11,621 nt of DNA from Thermoplasmata archaeon (GCA_021797955.1 JAJZYV010000019.1:1-11621); one strand, 5' to 3'. Positions 1 to 6,554 are shown, numbered from the stretch's first letter. Notes: generated by a model from the letters alone, not told the origin. Translations and numbers: made by a program.

Positions 1-1
1 T

Positions 2-481
2 TTCGGGCAGGCTCTGGCAGGGAACAATGAAATTCTAATTCTGGATGAACCCACTGCTGGTATCGACATAGAAAACAGAAATGCACTTCACACTTATCTT
101 GGTGAACTCCGGAAATTGGGCACCACTATATTGTACACAACACATTTTCTTGATGAGATAGAAGGTTTGGCCAGTAGACTGGTGATGTTAAACAAAGGTA
201 GCATTATTTATGACGGCTCTCCAACTTCAATGGTGGAGAACCTCTATCATTCAAAGGTCGAAATTCCACATACTTTGAGGACTCTGAAATTCATCAAGAA
301 TTCTGGCTTCCAGTATACTGTTTTGGATGGCGAAATAAATGTATTCATTGGAAAAAATGAAATTTCCAGGATAAAAGAGCTTATAGATTGTGGGATTCCA
401 GAGATCCAGCAAGGATTAAAGATCACCAGACCTACACTGGAGGAAGGATATCTCAGTTTCATGAAGAAGATAGATACATGA
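2..481 (+). CDS. ABC transporter ATP-binding protein, C-terminal part (5' end outside the window)
   Basis: This is the nucleotide-binding subunit of an ABC transporter; it would hydrolyse ATP on the cytoplasmic face to drive the permease encoded next. The frame is open from base 2, so the protein enters from the left edge; 159 residues are visible. The first residues (FGQALAGN) fit the helix after the ABC signature, which lies outside together with the Walker A and Q-loop. Visible are the Walker B motif ILILDEP (catalytic Glu codon at 47-49), the D-loop AGID, and the switch histidine in YTTH (codon 143-145). About 110 residues follow the H-loop, as in subunits paired with ABC-2-type permeases. 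The stop overlaps the permease start as ATGA, indicating an operon with translational coupling. A TTG at 116 could be read as a start but lies downstream of Walker B, so it is not the real one. The substrate cannot be told. Confidence 0.93.
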   Translation, partial: FGQALAGNNEILILDEPTAGIDIENRNALHTYLGELRKLGTTILYTTHFLDEIEGLASRLVMLNKGSIIYDGSPTSMVENLYHSKVEIPHTLRTLKFIKNSGFQYTVLDGEINVFIGKNEISRIKELIDCGIPEIQQGLKITRPTLEEGYLSFMKKIDT

Positions 482-1215
482 GATTTACGAACATCATAAT
501 AATTGGAAAAATATACGCAAAATGGTTTTTCAGACGACCTCTCACATACATGTTCATTACTATATTCATGCCACTTTCAATAATAACTCCAATGTTGCTT
601 CTTTCAAACCATTCTGAATGGCCCAGGGTTATTATTGGGGCTGCGATTTTTTCCGTAATAGGGGGTGGTATTGCAGATATTACCATGAATGTATCTTTCG
701 ACAGGAGGGAGGGAAGATTGCCTTTCTTTTTTACGAGACCAGTAACATCAATTGAATACATGTTAGGTATATTGGTCGGTGGTGGAGCATACACACTCGT
801 GAGTGCGGGGATAATTCTAGCAGTGGGAGACGTCATTCTCGGGTTCACTTTTAATATATTTGATCTTCTCTTGTTTATTGGAATCGTTCTGTTCGCGTGG
901 TTTATATCTTCAAACCTTGGCTTTGTGATTGCTTTGTATGGACCGAAAGACTACCGTTTGGCAAGTACACTTTCAGATTTCCTTCTATTTTCAATCACGT
1001 TTATCGCTCCAGTGTTTTATTCTATACAGGTCCTTCCCATTTTTTGGCAAAATATTTCTCAATATCTTTACACCACAGATCTTTCTCTTATCGCAAATAA
1101 CGCCATCAATAACGGTCCCCTCCCGAATCCTTTACTTACCATCTCCCTTCCGGCTGCCTTTGGCGTTACTCTTTTTTTCATTTCAGTCAGGAAATGGAAA
1201 TGGAAAACAATGTAA
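478..1215 (+). CDS. ABC-2 type transporter permease
   Basis: This is the membrane subunit of the same transporter as the upstream ATPase. The start chosen is ATG 478, which overlaps the ATPase stop by 4 bp; the frame is open further left but that stretch lies inside the ATPase gene. The protein has 245 residues and about six hydrophobic segments: roughly 22-43, 50-70, 93-118, 126-153, 163-185 and 218-236. The short charged loop after segment 2 (FDRREGR) followed by FFFTRPVTSIEY, and the segment-5 stretch APVFYSIQVLP, are typical of ABC-2 exporters in which one permease pairs with one ATPase. The C-terminus is strongly basic (RKWKWK), as expected for a cytoplasmic end. Such pairs in archaea are usually annotated as drug, lipid or polysaccharide exporters, but nothing here identifies the cargo. 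Confidence 0.9.
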   Translation: MRFTNIIIIGKIYAKWFFRRPLTYMFITIFMPLSIITPMLLLSNHSEWPRVIIGAAIFSVIGGGIADITMNVSFDRREGRLPFFFTRPVTSIEYMLGILVGGGAYTLVSAGIILAVGDVILGFTFNIFDLLLFIGIVLFAWFISSNLGFVIALYGPKDYRLASTLSDFLLFSITFIAPVFYSIQVLPIFWQNISQYLYTTDLSLIANNAINNGPLPNPLLTISLPAAFGVTLFFISVRKWKWKTM

Positions 1216-1565
1216 ATAATATGGAAAAAGAAGTAGGAGAACTGGTTAAAATGAACAATGTGAAGAAAGCGGTTGGTATTGGAAATCTATAGGTCTCTCC
1301 TATCTGAGACGAATCGCACATAATTCTGAGTAAAGATAAGGGATCACAAGGTTATAAGATTCTAAAATAGAAAACTGTTAGAATGGTAATACTTTCTGAT
1401 TCGCACTCATTGATCAACCAAACTTTGAAAATAAATCATTAGTTGGTTTCGCTTAAATCATTAATCAAGGCAGAATAAATCAATTCGATCTTAATGTCCT
1501 GCGTTCAGGAAAAGAATACAGAAACACAATTCTAATATTTTTCCACATTGACTTTATAGGAAAAT
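1216..1565. other. Gene-poor stretch with small inverted repeats and a 23-codon ORF
   Basis: No convincing gene lies between the permease and the zinc-ribbon gene. A 23-codon plus-strand ORF at 1221-1292 (ATG to TAG) starts 5 bp after the permease stop; its VKMNNVKKAVGIGNL stretch loosely resembles the first strand of an ABC ATPase, so it may be a gene remnant or chance. Small inverted repeats are present: GTCTC/GAGAC near 1293-1310, ATTCTAA/TTAGAAT at 1359-1384, AACCAA/TTGGTT at 1416-1448, and a tight hairpin TCCTG-CGTT-CAGGA at 1497-1510. None is followed by a strong T-run, so none is a clear terminator. The minus strand of 1381-1560, read in three frames, shows no long open frame. Confidence 0.5.
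1359..1384. repeat. Perfect 7-bp inverted repeat
   Basis: ATTCTAA at 1359-1365 pairs with TTAGAAT at 1378-1384 across a 12-nt loop. It lies about 210 bp upstream of the zinc-ribbon gene. It could be an RNA hairpin or a regulator site; in AT-rich DNA of this length a chance occurrence is also plausible. Confidence 0.3.
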
Positions 1566-1579
1566 TGTTTAATAATATA
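1566..1579 (+). promoter_or_regulatory. Archaeal TATA-like box for the zinc-ribbon gene
   Basis: TGTTTAATAATATA lies roughly 16-29 nt upstream of ATG 1595, with its left part at about -27. This is the spacing expected if transcription begins at or very near the start codon. No Shine-Dalgarno sequence precedes ATG 1595, which fits a leaderless mRNA. The box also argues against the upstream TTG at 1565 as the start, because that codon would sit inside or before the promoter. Confidence 0.55.
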
Positions 1580-1594
1580 TTTCATTTAGTCACT

Positions 1595-2401
1595 ATGACA
1601 AATTTCTGTCAGCAATGCGGATTTAGAAATGAAGCAAATGCAAGCATGTGTGCAAATTGTGGGTCCTCACTAACAACCCCATCATCATCTCCATTTGGAA
1701 ATTATAAGAATGATAAAGTTTTCCTGGAGGGAATAATAAACCTGAGATATTACACATTAATTGGGCTTCTTTCCATAGTATCTGGAATAACTTTGGATTT
1801 CCTCACACTTAGGAAATTTTCTTACACCTATCTAATTGGTCCTGTTGGTTCAACCTTTAGTGGTATATCTATAAATAGATACAGTTCAAGCAGTTTATTT
1901 GCTTATTCAGAAATTGTTCTGGTAGTCTCGGTTATCCTCTCGCTGTTTGGATTATACATGCTTTATAAAGGATTCAATATAATAGAAAAAGTAGAATCTC
2001 GGGTTTCCCTGGGAAAGAAAGGTGCGATTATTGAATTTATCGGATTAATGCTGGTTATTCCATTAATAATTGCATTAATCTCACTACTTATTCCTGCATT
2101 ATCTTCCAGCAGTGCTTCCACTCCCGGCAGTTTCCCCGGATTGAACTTAAGCACCATTATTGGAATTGCATTTATGTTGATAATAGCAGCAATAATCATC
2201 ATAATAGGAGCTATAGCAATTCTAATTGGTTTATTCAGGGTTGGAGAAGTATTTGGTAGTACTCTGGTGGAGGTTGGCGCAATTCTTACATTATTCCTCG
2301 GAGCTATTGGAACAATTTTATTGTTTATAGGATTCACCAATATCATTAACAATCTGAAGAAAAATGAGCAAAATGGCAAAAGTGAAACTTCCATAAATTA
2401 G
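1595..2401 (+). CDS. Zinc-ribbon multi-pass membrane protein (DUF973-like)
   Basis: This 268-residue protein joins a small cytoplasmic zinc ribbon to a membrane domain. Four cysteines in two CxxC pairs (C5/C8 and C19/C22) form a rubredoxin-type zinc knuckle, followed by a Ser/Pro/Thr-rich linker to about residue 35. Five hydrophobic segments follow at roughly 51-70, 103-125, 143-170, 186-213 and 226-251, with a Ser-rich loop between the third and fourth and a hydrophilic Lys/Asn-rich tail. The arrangement resembles the DUF973 family of Thermoplasmatales and Sulfolobales, whose function is unknown; this family call is from memory of its layout. ATG 1595 was chosen over TTG 1565 because the protein then starts just before the first CxxC and the TATA-like box falls at the right distance. 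It stands alone, with its own promoter and no operon partner. Confidence 0.8.
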   Translation: MTNFCQQCGFRNEANASMCANCGSSLTTPSSSPFGNYKNDKVFLEGIINLRYYTLIGLLSIVSGITLDFLTLRKFSYTYLIGPVGSTFSGISINRYSSSSLFAYSEIVLVVSVILSLFGLYMLYKGFNIIEKVESRVSLGKKGAIIEFIGLMLVIPLIIALISLLIPALSSSSASTPGSFPGLNLSTIIGIAFMLIIAAIIIIIGAIAILIGLFRVGEVFGSTLVEVGAILTLFLGAIGTILLFIGFTNIINNLKKNEQNGKSETSIN

Positions 2402-2525
2402 TCAAAGGTCGTATCATCAATATTTTTCAAATTCTCTGCGCTTTTGTGTATTAAATTGATTTCTCTGATTCTGGTTAATTCCTCGCTTCATTACATTGAT
2501 GCACAGAAATCTATTAATTCTGTTG

Positions 2526-2705
2526 CTAGTTCATTTGGTATTTGTCAGATGTGAACTGACGATAATACACCATATTCCTGCATGCATCAACGACCTGCAC
2601 TCTTTCCATTATCTCGTTGATCAGAGCAAGTTTCTCCTCTGCCTTCCACAGTCTCCGCTCTGTCAGTGTTCCCCCAAAATCTCCTTCAATATTACATTTA
2701 ATATA
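2526..2705 (-). pseudogene. Degraded transposase N-terminus (IS3/IS2-like helix-turn-helix remnant)
   Basis: On the minus strand an open frame of about 59 codons runs from 2705 to a TAG at 2526-2528. Its centre reads TLTERRLWKAEEKLALINEI, followed by MERVQVVDACR. This matches the N-terminal helix-turn-helix of IS3/IS2-type transposases (pattern RRxWxAEEKLxIIxE...V..VCRKYGV). There is no ATG in the frame. After DACR the expected KYGV...YKWK helix is lost, while a one-base shift restores K-Y-G-V-L before another stop, so a small deletion followed by truncation is likely. No catalytic DDE domain and no terminal inverted repeats were found nearby. The rest of the 2402-2849 gap holds no recognisable gene; an 80-codon plus-strand ORF at 2496-2738 is the antisense of this remnant. 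Confidence 0.65.
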
Positions 2706-2819
2706 TTAATTTCACTATTAGTCAATCTACTCCAATAATTAAAGGGTCCAGCACATTAATTGGAATGTAATAAATTAAAAAATCCGGTTTTAAACTTGTG
2801 AATGGATTGAAAAAAGAAA

Positions 2820-2830
2820 TGTTTAAGTAA
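2820..2830 (+). promoter_or_regulatory. Possible TATA-like box before the DUF2075 remnant
   Basis: TGTTTAAGTAA is centred about 25 nt upstream of GTG 2850, the same geometry as the other putative leaderless promoters in the window. It could let the surviving 3' fragment still be transcribed, or be a chance match in AT-rich DNA. Confidence 0.3.
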
Positions 2831-2849
2831 GGACTGAAGTTGTTATCAA

Positions 2850-3392
2850 GTGGAAAGTTCATATCTGTTAAAGACTCAATCATTTAATTCTACACCTTTG
2901 GAATTAATAGTAAAGGATCTAAACTCCAATTTTTCTAAATTTTTTAAAAAGAGTCCCGAAATTGAACTTAGAAATTCATGGACAAAGAGTTCTGGAAAAG
3001 AAAATGATGATGTCAGGATAGAGAATCCTGAAATCAGATGGTGAATGAATCCAAAAACAGAATATCCTCAATACTGGCTCAATCAAAAAAATTCACTAAC
3101 AAAATGCGCTTCAGTATATGGAGCACAGGGGTTTGAGTCAGATTACACCGGGGTTATATGGGGAGAGGATCTTGTCTGGAGGAATGGCTGGGAGGTCAAT
3201 CAAAGGGAAATCATGGACAATACTGGAGGAAATTTTTCACTGAAGAAAATAGCATCAAAGGGAAATCTGCAACTTGCAAGAAAACTTCTCTTCAACAGGT
3301 ACAAGATACTTCTCACCAGAGGGATAAGAGGAACAGGCATTTATTTCGAGGATCTGAAAACTTATGAATACATTTCAAGTTTAGTTGAATGA
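2850..3392 (+). pseudogene. DUF2075-family ATPase/helicase, C-terminal remnant with an in-frame stop
   Basis: Two consecutive ORFs in one frame, 2850-3044 (64 codons from GTG) and 3045-3392 (115 codons from ATG), are parts of one protein split by a TGA at 3042-3044. The second half carries the diagnostic C-terminal region of DUF2075 P-loop ATPases/helicases: YGAQGFESDYTGVIWGEDLVWR, here given in full only to its key core (AQGFE, DYTGVIWG, DLVWR), and near the end RYKILLTRGIRGTGIYF, the helicase motif VI-like LLTRG segment. The first half fits the stretch just before it (NSWTKSS...DDVRIENPEIRW). Walker A and B and the rest of the N-terminal ATPase core are absent; the frame closes at a TGA at 2835-2837. 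The gene is therefore truncated at its 5' end and interrupted, so very probably dead. It sits beside a transposase remnant, suggesting an eroding mobile or defence-type insertion. Confidence 0.8.
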
Positions 3393-3398
3393 TTTTTT
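3390..3398 (+). terminator. Short T-run after the DUF2075 remnant
   Basis: The stop codon TGA at 3390-3392 runs directly into six T's (3393-3398). Archaeal termination commonly uses such T-runs without a hairpin. The run is short, so the call is tentative. Confidence 0.25.
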
Positions 3399-3470
3399 GG
3401 CATTCACCGATTCCTTATTGAGGCATTTGATTCATGAAGAGGTTATAAACTGAATACCGCTGCATAGAAT

Positions 3471-3480
3471 CTATATAAGC
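3471..3480 (+). promoter_or_regulatory. Archaeal TATA box for the GNAT gene
   Basis: CTATATAAGC lies with its centre about 25 nt upstream of GTG 3500. It is the closest match to a consensus archaeal TATA box in this window. No Shine-Dalgarno sequence precedes the GTG, so a leaderless mRNA starting at or near the GTG is likely, and the box supports this start. Confidence 0.65.
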
Positions 3481-3499
3481 ATCTGAAGCATCGGCTCGC

Positions 3500-4288
3500 G
3501 TGGAAATTCAAGTTGTCACCGATCCCAACGAAATGAAGAATGTTATGCCAGTTGTCAGGTCTGCATGGGGAATGAACAATTCTGACCAGCTGATCAAGGA
3601 TATACTCTGTGCATTCAGATTCCATGGTGGACTGGTAATGCTCGCAAAGGACAACAATGAAACAATTGGGATACAGTTTAGCTTTCCAGGATACAAAAAT
3701 GGAAGGAGGTATCTCTATTCACACATGACCGGCGTTCTTGAAGGAAAGAAATATGGGGGAGTTGGAAGGCAATTAAAGGAAAAACAGAGGCAGTGGGCAA
3801 TGGAAAATGATTACGACCTCATTGCATGGACTTTTGATCCGTTGATGAACCTGAATGCAACGTTCAACATTCACAAACTTGGGGCAATATCAAGGACATA
3901 TCTTAGGGATTTTTACGGAGAAATGGAGGACACTTTGAATTTCGGAATGCCCACTGATCGTTTCGTCGCAGAATGGTACGTGAACAAAAAGGAACAGGCA
4001 AGACCAAAGGTTTCCGCAGGCACATTCTCTTTTGAGGAGGTGGGAAATCTAGATGAATCTGCGATCCCAGATGATCTGTATCTTAAAATTCCTGATAATT
4101 ACCTGGAAATGAAGAAAAGAGATCCTGAAAAGGCGATGGATCAGAGATTAAAAAGTAGGAATATCTTTGAGAATCTATTCAGCAAAGGATACATAGTTTC
4201 AGATTTCTCAAAGGAACTCAATGCATATTTTCTTGAGAAAAAACCAGAATTAGGACTATCCTTAGGTCCAAACATTTTCAATCATTAA
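3500..4288 (+). CDS. GNAT-family N-acyltransferase (COG3375-like), probable amino-acid N-succinyltransferase
   Basis: This 262-residue protein would transfer an acyl group from acyl-CoA to an amine. The CoA-binding motif A spans about residues 74-100, with the R/Q-x-x-G-x-G-type loop at KKYGGVGRQL (83-92). It is followed by AWTFDPLMNLNATFNIHKLGA (core WTFDP at 110-114, N-I-HKLGA near 123-129) and PTDRFVAEW (151-159). These blocks are characteristic of the COG3375 group of predicted acetyltransferases, whose members are often encoded beside NSAR/OSBS enzymes. In Geobacillus such a neighbour N-succinylates D-amino acids. Here the racemase-type gene follows after 58 bp and an M20 hydrolase comes next, so the same role is inferred; the acyl donor could also be acetyl-CoA. 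The start is GTG, supported by the TATA box at about -25. A C-terminal extension of about 100 residues follows the conserved core, as is usual in this group. Confidence 0.85.
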   Translation: MEIQVVTDPNEMKNVMPVVRSAWGMNNSDQLIKDILCAFRFHGGLVMLAKDNNETIGIQFSFPGYKNGRRYLYSHMTGVLEGKKYGGVGRQLKEKQRQWAMENDYDLIAWTFDPLMNLNATFNIHKLGAISRTYLRDFYGEMEDTLNFGMPTDRFVAEWYVNKKEQARPKVSAGTFSFEEVGNLDESAIPDDLYLKIPDNYLEMKKRDPEKAMDQRLKSRNIFENLFSKGYIVSDFSKELNAYFLEKKPELGLSLGPNIFNH

Positions 4289-4313
4289 TAAACTCGACTT
4301 AACAGGTTTAAAA

Positions 4314-4324
4314 ACATATTTATC
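4314..4324 (+). promoter_or_regulatory. TATA-like box for the racemase gene
   Basis: ACATATTTATC is centred about 27-28 nt upstream of ATG 4347, the leaderless spacing seen for neighbouring genes. A second AT-rich block (GGTTTAAAAA, 4305-4314) lies 10 nt further up. The racemase gene may thus be transcribed on its own as well as by read-through from the GNAT gene. Confidence 0.45.
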
Positions 4325-4346
4325 CCTTACTTATCTTAGCGAAATA

Positions 4347-5435
4347 ATGAATTTGAATTATAGAAGATTGAAGATGCCGATGAAGTCTCCATTCACAACA
4401 AGCTTTGGCACATCGTGGATTAAGGATGTTCTTGTGTTTCACTTAGAGAATGATGGGATAAACGCGTATTCAGAATGCATCACCAATGAAAGTCCCTTCT
4501 ACGGTCCGGAGGACAATTTCACATCATTGCACATCATAAAGGAATTCATTTCAGAACCGGTTAAAAAACTTCCCAGGCCCTGTGAATACAATGAAGCCAT
4601 TGGATTTGTGAAGGGAAACAACATGGCAAAGGCGGCAATGGAAATGCTTCTTTTCGACTATCACTCCAAAGTCGAAAATATTGCACTGGATAGGTATCTT
4701 GATAAAGAGTCAAAAAACAGGGCAGATGTAGGGATATCCATAGGTATGAATCAAATAGATGTCACACTGAAAAAGATTGAAGAGTCGGTCAAAGAGGGAT
4801 ACAAAAGAATCAAGGTAAAGATAAAGAAGGGAGAAGAACGTAACATTCTTTCTTCCGTCAGGGACAGCTTTCCAGAAATTAAATTAAGTGCGGACGCAAA
4901 CTGTGACTTCACCGAGAAAGATTTTGAATTGTTGACTTCACTGGACCGATACGAATTGGAGTACCTGGAGCAGCCATTATATCATGATGATTTACTATTT
5001 CATTCAAAACTTTCAAAGAAGATGGAAACGCCAATCTGCCTGGACGAATCCATAGTCTCACCGAAACTCGCAGAAAATGCCTTGGAAATGGAAGCGTGCA
5101 ATATCATCAACATTAAACCTGGAAGGGTGGGAGGACTGTTCAATTCAATGGAGATTGCCAGAATAACAAGAGAATTCGGTGGTCACTGTTGGGTTGGAGG
5201 CATGCTAGAAACTGGAATAGGAAGATCCTTCAATATAGCTTTTGCTTCTTCAAGTAGAGTGGATTTCCCAGGCGATAGTTCTCCAAATGACAGGTATTTC
5301 CAAAAGGACATAGTGACAAATCCATTCATAATGGAAAATGGCACAATCGTACCGAACAAGCAGGATGGAATAGGTGTCACCATTGATAGAACTGCGCTTG
5401 AGAAGTATACAGTTGAAAAAGGAGTGATATTCTGA
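4347..5435 (+). CDS. N-succinylamino acid racemase / o-succinylbenzoate synthase-type enolase-superfamily enzyme
   Basis: This 362-residue protein is a complete muconate-lactonising-subgroup member of the enolase superfamily, of usual length. The N-terminal capping domain has PMKSPFTTSFG (11-21) and ESPFYGPE (48-55), both typical of the NSAR/OSBS branch. In the barrel are the KxK motif (K156, K158; K158 is the general base), the metal ligands D183 (SADAN), E208 (YLEQP) and D233 (CLDES), and K257 (NIKPGRVGG), the second acid/base lysine. The strand GGMLETGIGR (284-293) is the hallmark of NSAR/OSBS proteins, and PGDSSPNDRYF follows. All catalytic residues are present, so it should be active. 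The branch includes NSARs that racemise N-succinyl amino acids and OSBSs of menaquinone synthesis, often with both activities. The GNAT and M20 neighbours, and no other men gene in view, favour NSAR. ATG 4347 is chosen for its length and TATA-like box. Confidence 0.92.
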   Translation: MNLNYRRLKMPMKSPFTTSFGTSWIKDVLVFHLENDGINAYSECITNESPFYGPEDNFTSLHIIKEFISEPVKKLPRPCEYNEAIGFVKGNNMAKAAMEMLLFDYHSKVENIALDRYLDKESKNRADVGISIGMNQIDVTLKKIEESVKEGYKRIKVKIKKGEERNILSSVRDSFPEIKLSADANCDFTEKDFELLTSLDRYELEYLEQPLYHDDLLFHSKLSKKMETPICLDESIVSPKLAENALEMEACNIINIKPGRVGGLFNSMEIARITREFGGHCWVGGMLETGIGRSFNIAFASSSRVDFPGDSSPNDRYFQKDIVTNPFIMENGTIVPNKQDGIGVTIDRTALEKYTVEKGVIF

Positions 5436-5470
5436 TCATACCCGAGTTCCTCAAGGAAAGCGAAAATGAA

Positions 5471-6550
5471 ATGCTTGAATTGACTGAGGAACTCGTTATG
5501 TTAGAGAGCCCGTCCAGGCACAAAGTTCTTCTCGACAAATTTGCCGAACATCTCATTTCAACATTGGAGAAGAGATTTAATTTTCTCCCGGAAAAAGTAT
5601 TCAATGGTCCAGAGGGTAATGTTTTGAGATATATCTTTAACAAAGAAGGAAAGGATCAGGTTCTGATTGTGTGTCATTATGACACTGTTTTTCCAGAAGG
5701 AACTATTCATGAAATTCCATTCAGGGTTGATGGAGACAGGGCATTTGGACCCGGAGTATTTGACATGAAAGCCGGGATTGTTCAGGTACTCTATGCACTA
5801 CACTACAAATTAAGTAAGGGAGAGTTAAAGAGCAGAGTATGTCTGCTGCTTACACCAGACGAGGAAGTGGGATCCAAATTCTCAAAGAAGATAATAGAGG
5901 AAGCGGCAGCTAGATCAAAATTCGCCATTATTACTGAACCGCCACTGGAAGGAAAGCTTAAAACTTCGAGGAAGGGAATATGTGACCTCAAAATCCATGT
6001 TAAGGGGAAGTCTGTACATGCAGCCCTGGATCCAGAAAAAGGAATTAATGCAATAACAGAGGCTGTGGATTACTTGAACCTTATAGACGAACAGAGTGAA
6101 ATTTTCAAGAACAAGCTGATTGTAAACCCTGGGGTGATAAGAGGGGGAACAAGACCTAATGTGGTTCCAGATCAATGCGATCTGGAGATTGATATAAGGT
6201 ACACAGAGGAAAAGGATTTAGAGAATCTAATTGAAACATTGAGAAAGAAAAAACACGTAAAAGAGGGAACCAAAGTAGAATTCAATATGGATGTAAGACC
6301 ACCAATGAAAAGAGATGAAAAAACAATTAAAATCTTTTCAGAATTGAAAAAAAATGCAACAAATCAGGGACTGATACTGGAAGAAACGGAAGCTTCCGGT
6401 GCAAGCGATGGAAATCTCTGCTCTCTTTTTTGTCCCGTTCTCGATGGAATGGGTGCCATAGGTGAGGGTGCACATTCAAAAGAAGAATTTGTTTTAATTA
6501 AAAAAATGCCAGAAAGAGCAACTCTTATCTCTCTGGCTCTGGATCTTTAA
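5471..6550 (+). CDS. M20-family metallohydrolase (carboxypeptidase G2-like), probable N-acyl-L-amino acid deacylase
   Basis: This 359-residue zinc-dependent amidohydrolase is of normal M20 length. The metal and catalytic residues are visible in order: CHYDTV (H69, with D71), GPGVFDMKAG (bridging D98), TPDEEVGS (catalytic E131 and ligand E132), TEP (E156) and GEGAHSKEEF (H335). The middle block from about 166 to 275, with VHAALDPEKGINAI, is the dimerisation/lid domain. The run FPEGT...FRVDGDRAFGPGVFDMK is very like glutamate carboxypeptidase G2, whose relatives cleave N-acyl amino acids. Behind the racemase it would release the free L-amino acid from its N-succinyl form (inference). The start is uncertain: ATG 5471 has an AAGGA at 5453-5457. 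However, the same frame is open back to 5417 and encodes IIPEFLKESENE, which resembles the usual M20 N-terminal helix but has no ATG, GTG or TTG. The gap to the racemase stop is 35 bp, so co-transcription is likely. Confidence 0.9.
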   Translation: MLELTEELVMLESPSRHKVLLDKFAEHLISTLEKRFNFLPEKVFNGPEGNVLRYIFNKEGKDQVLIVCHYDTVFPEGTIHEIPFRVDGDRAFGPGVFDMKAGIVQVLYALHYKLSKGELKSRVCLLLTPDEEVGSKFSKKIIEEAAARSKFAIITEPPLEGKLKTSRKGICDLKIHVKGKSVHAALDPEKGINAITEAVDYLNLIDEQSEIFKNKLIVNPGVIRGGTRPNVVPDQCDLEIDIRYTEEKDLENLIETLRKKKHVKEGTKVEFNMDVRPPMKRDEKTIKIFSELKKNATNQGLILEETEASGASDGNLCSLFCPVLDGMGAIGEGAHSKEEFVLIKKMPERATLISLALDL

Positions 6551-6554
6551 AAAT

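Noticed and set aside
116..481. Separate small gene starting at TTG 116
   Set aside because: The frame continues upstream through Walker B and the D-loop to the window edge, so it is the tail of the ABC ATPase.
1293..1310. GTCTC/GAGAC hairpin after the permease operon as a terminator
   Set aside because: The stem is only 5 bp with an 8-nt loop, and no T-run follows.
1497..1510. TCCTG-CGTT-CAGGA hairpin as a riboswitch or small RNA
   Set aside because: It is an isolated 5-bp stem with no surrounding structure or recognisable class.
2496..2738. 80-codon plus-strand ORF with a hydrophobic, signal-like N-terminus
   Set aside because: It is antisense to the recognisable transposase remnant, its composition follows from that strand, and it shows no domain of its own.
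3042..3044. In-frame TGA as a recoded (selenocysteine or read-through) codon
   Set aside because: DUF2075 proteins need no such residue here, no selenocysteine insertion structure was noticed, and the gene also lacks its whole ATPase core, so ordinary decay explains it.
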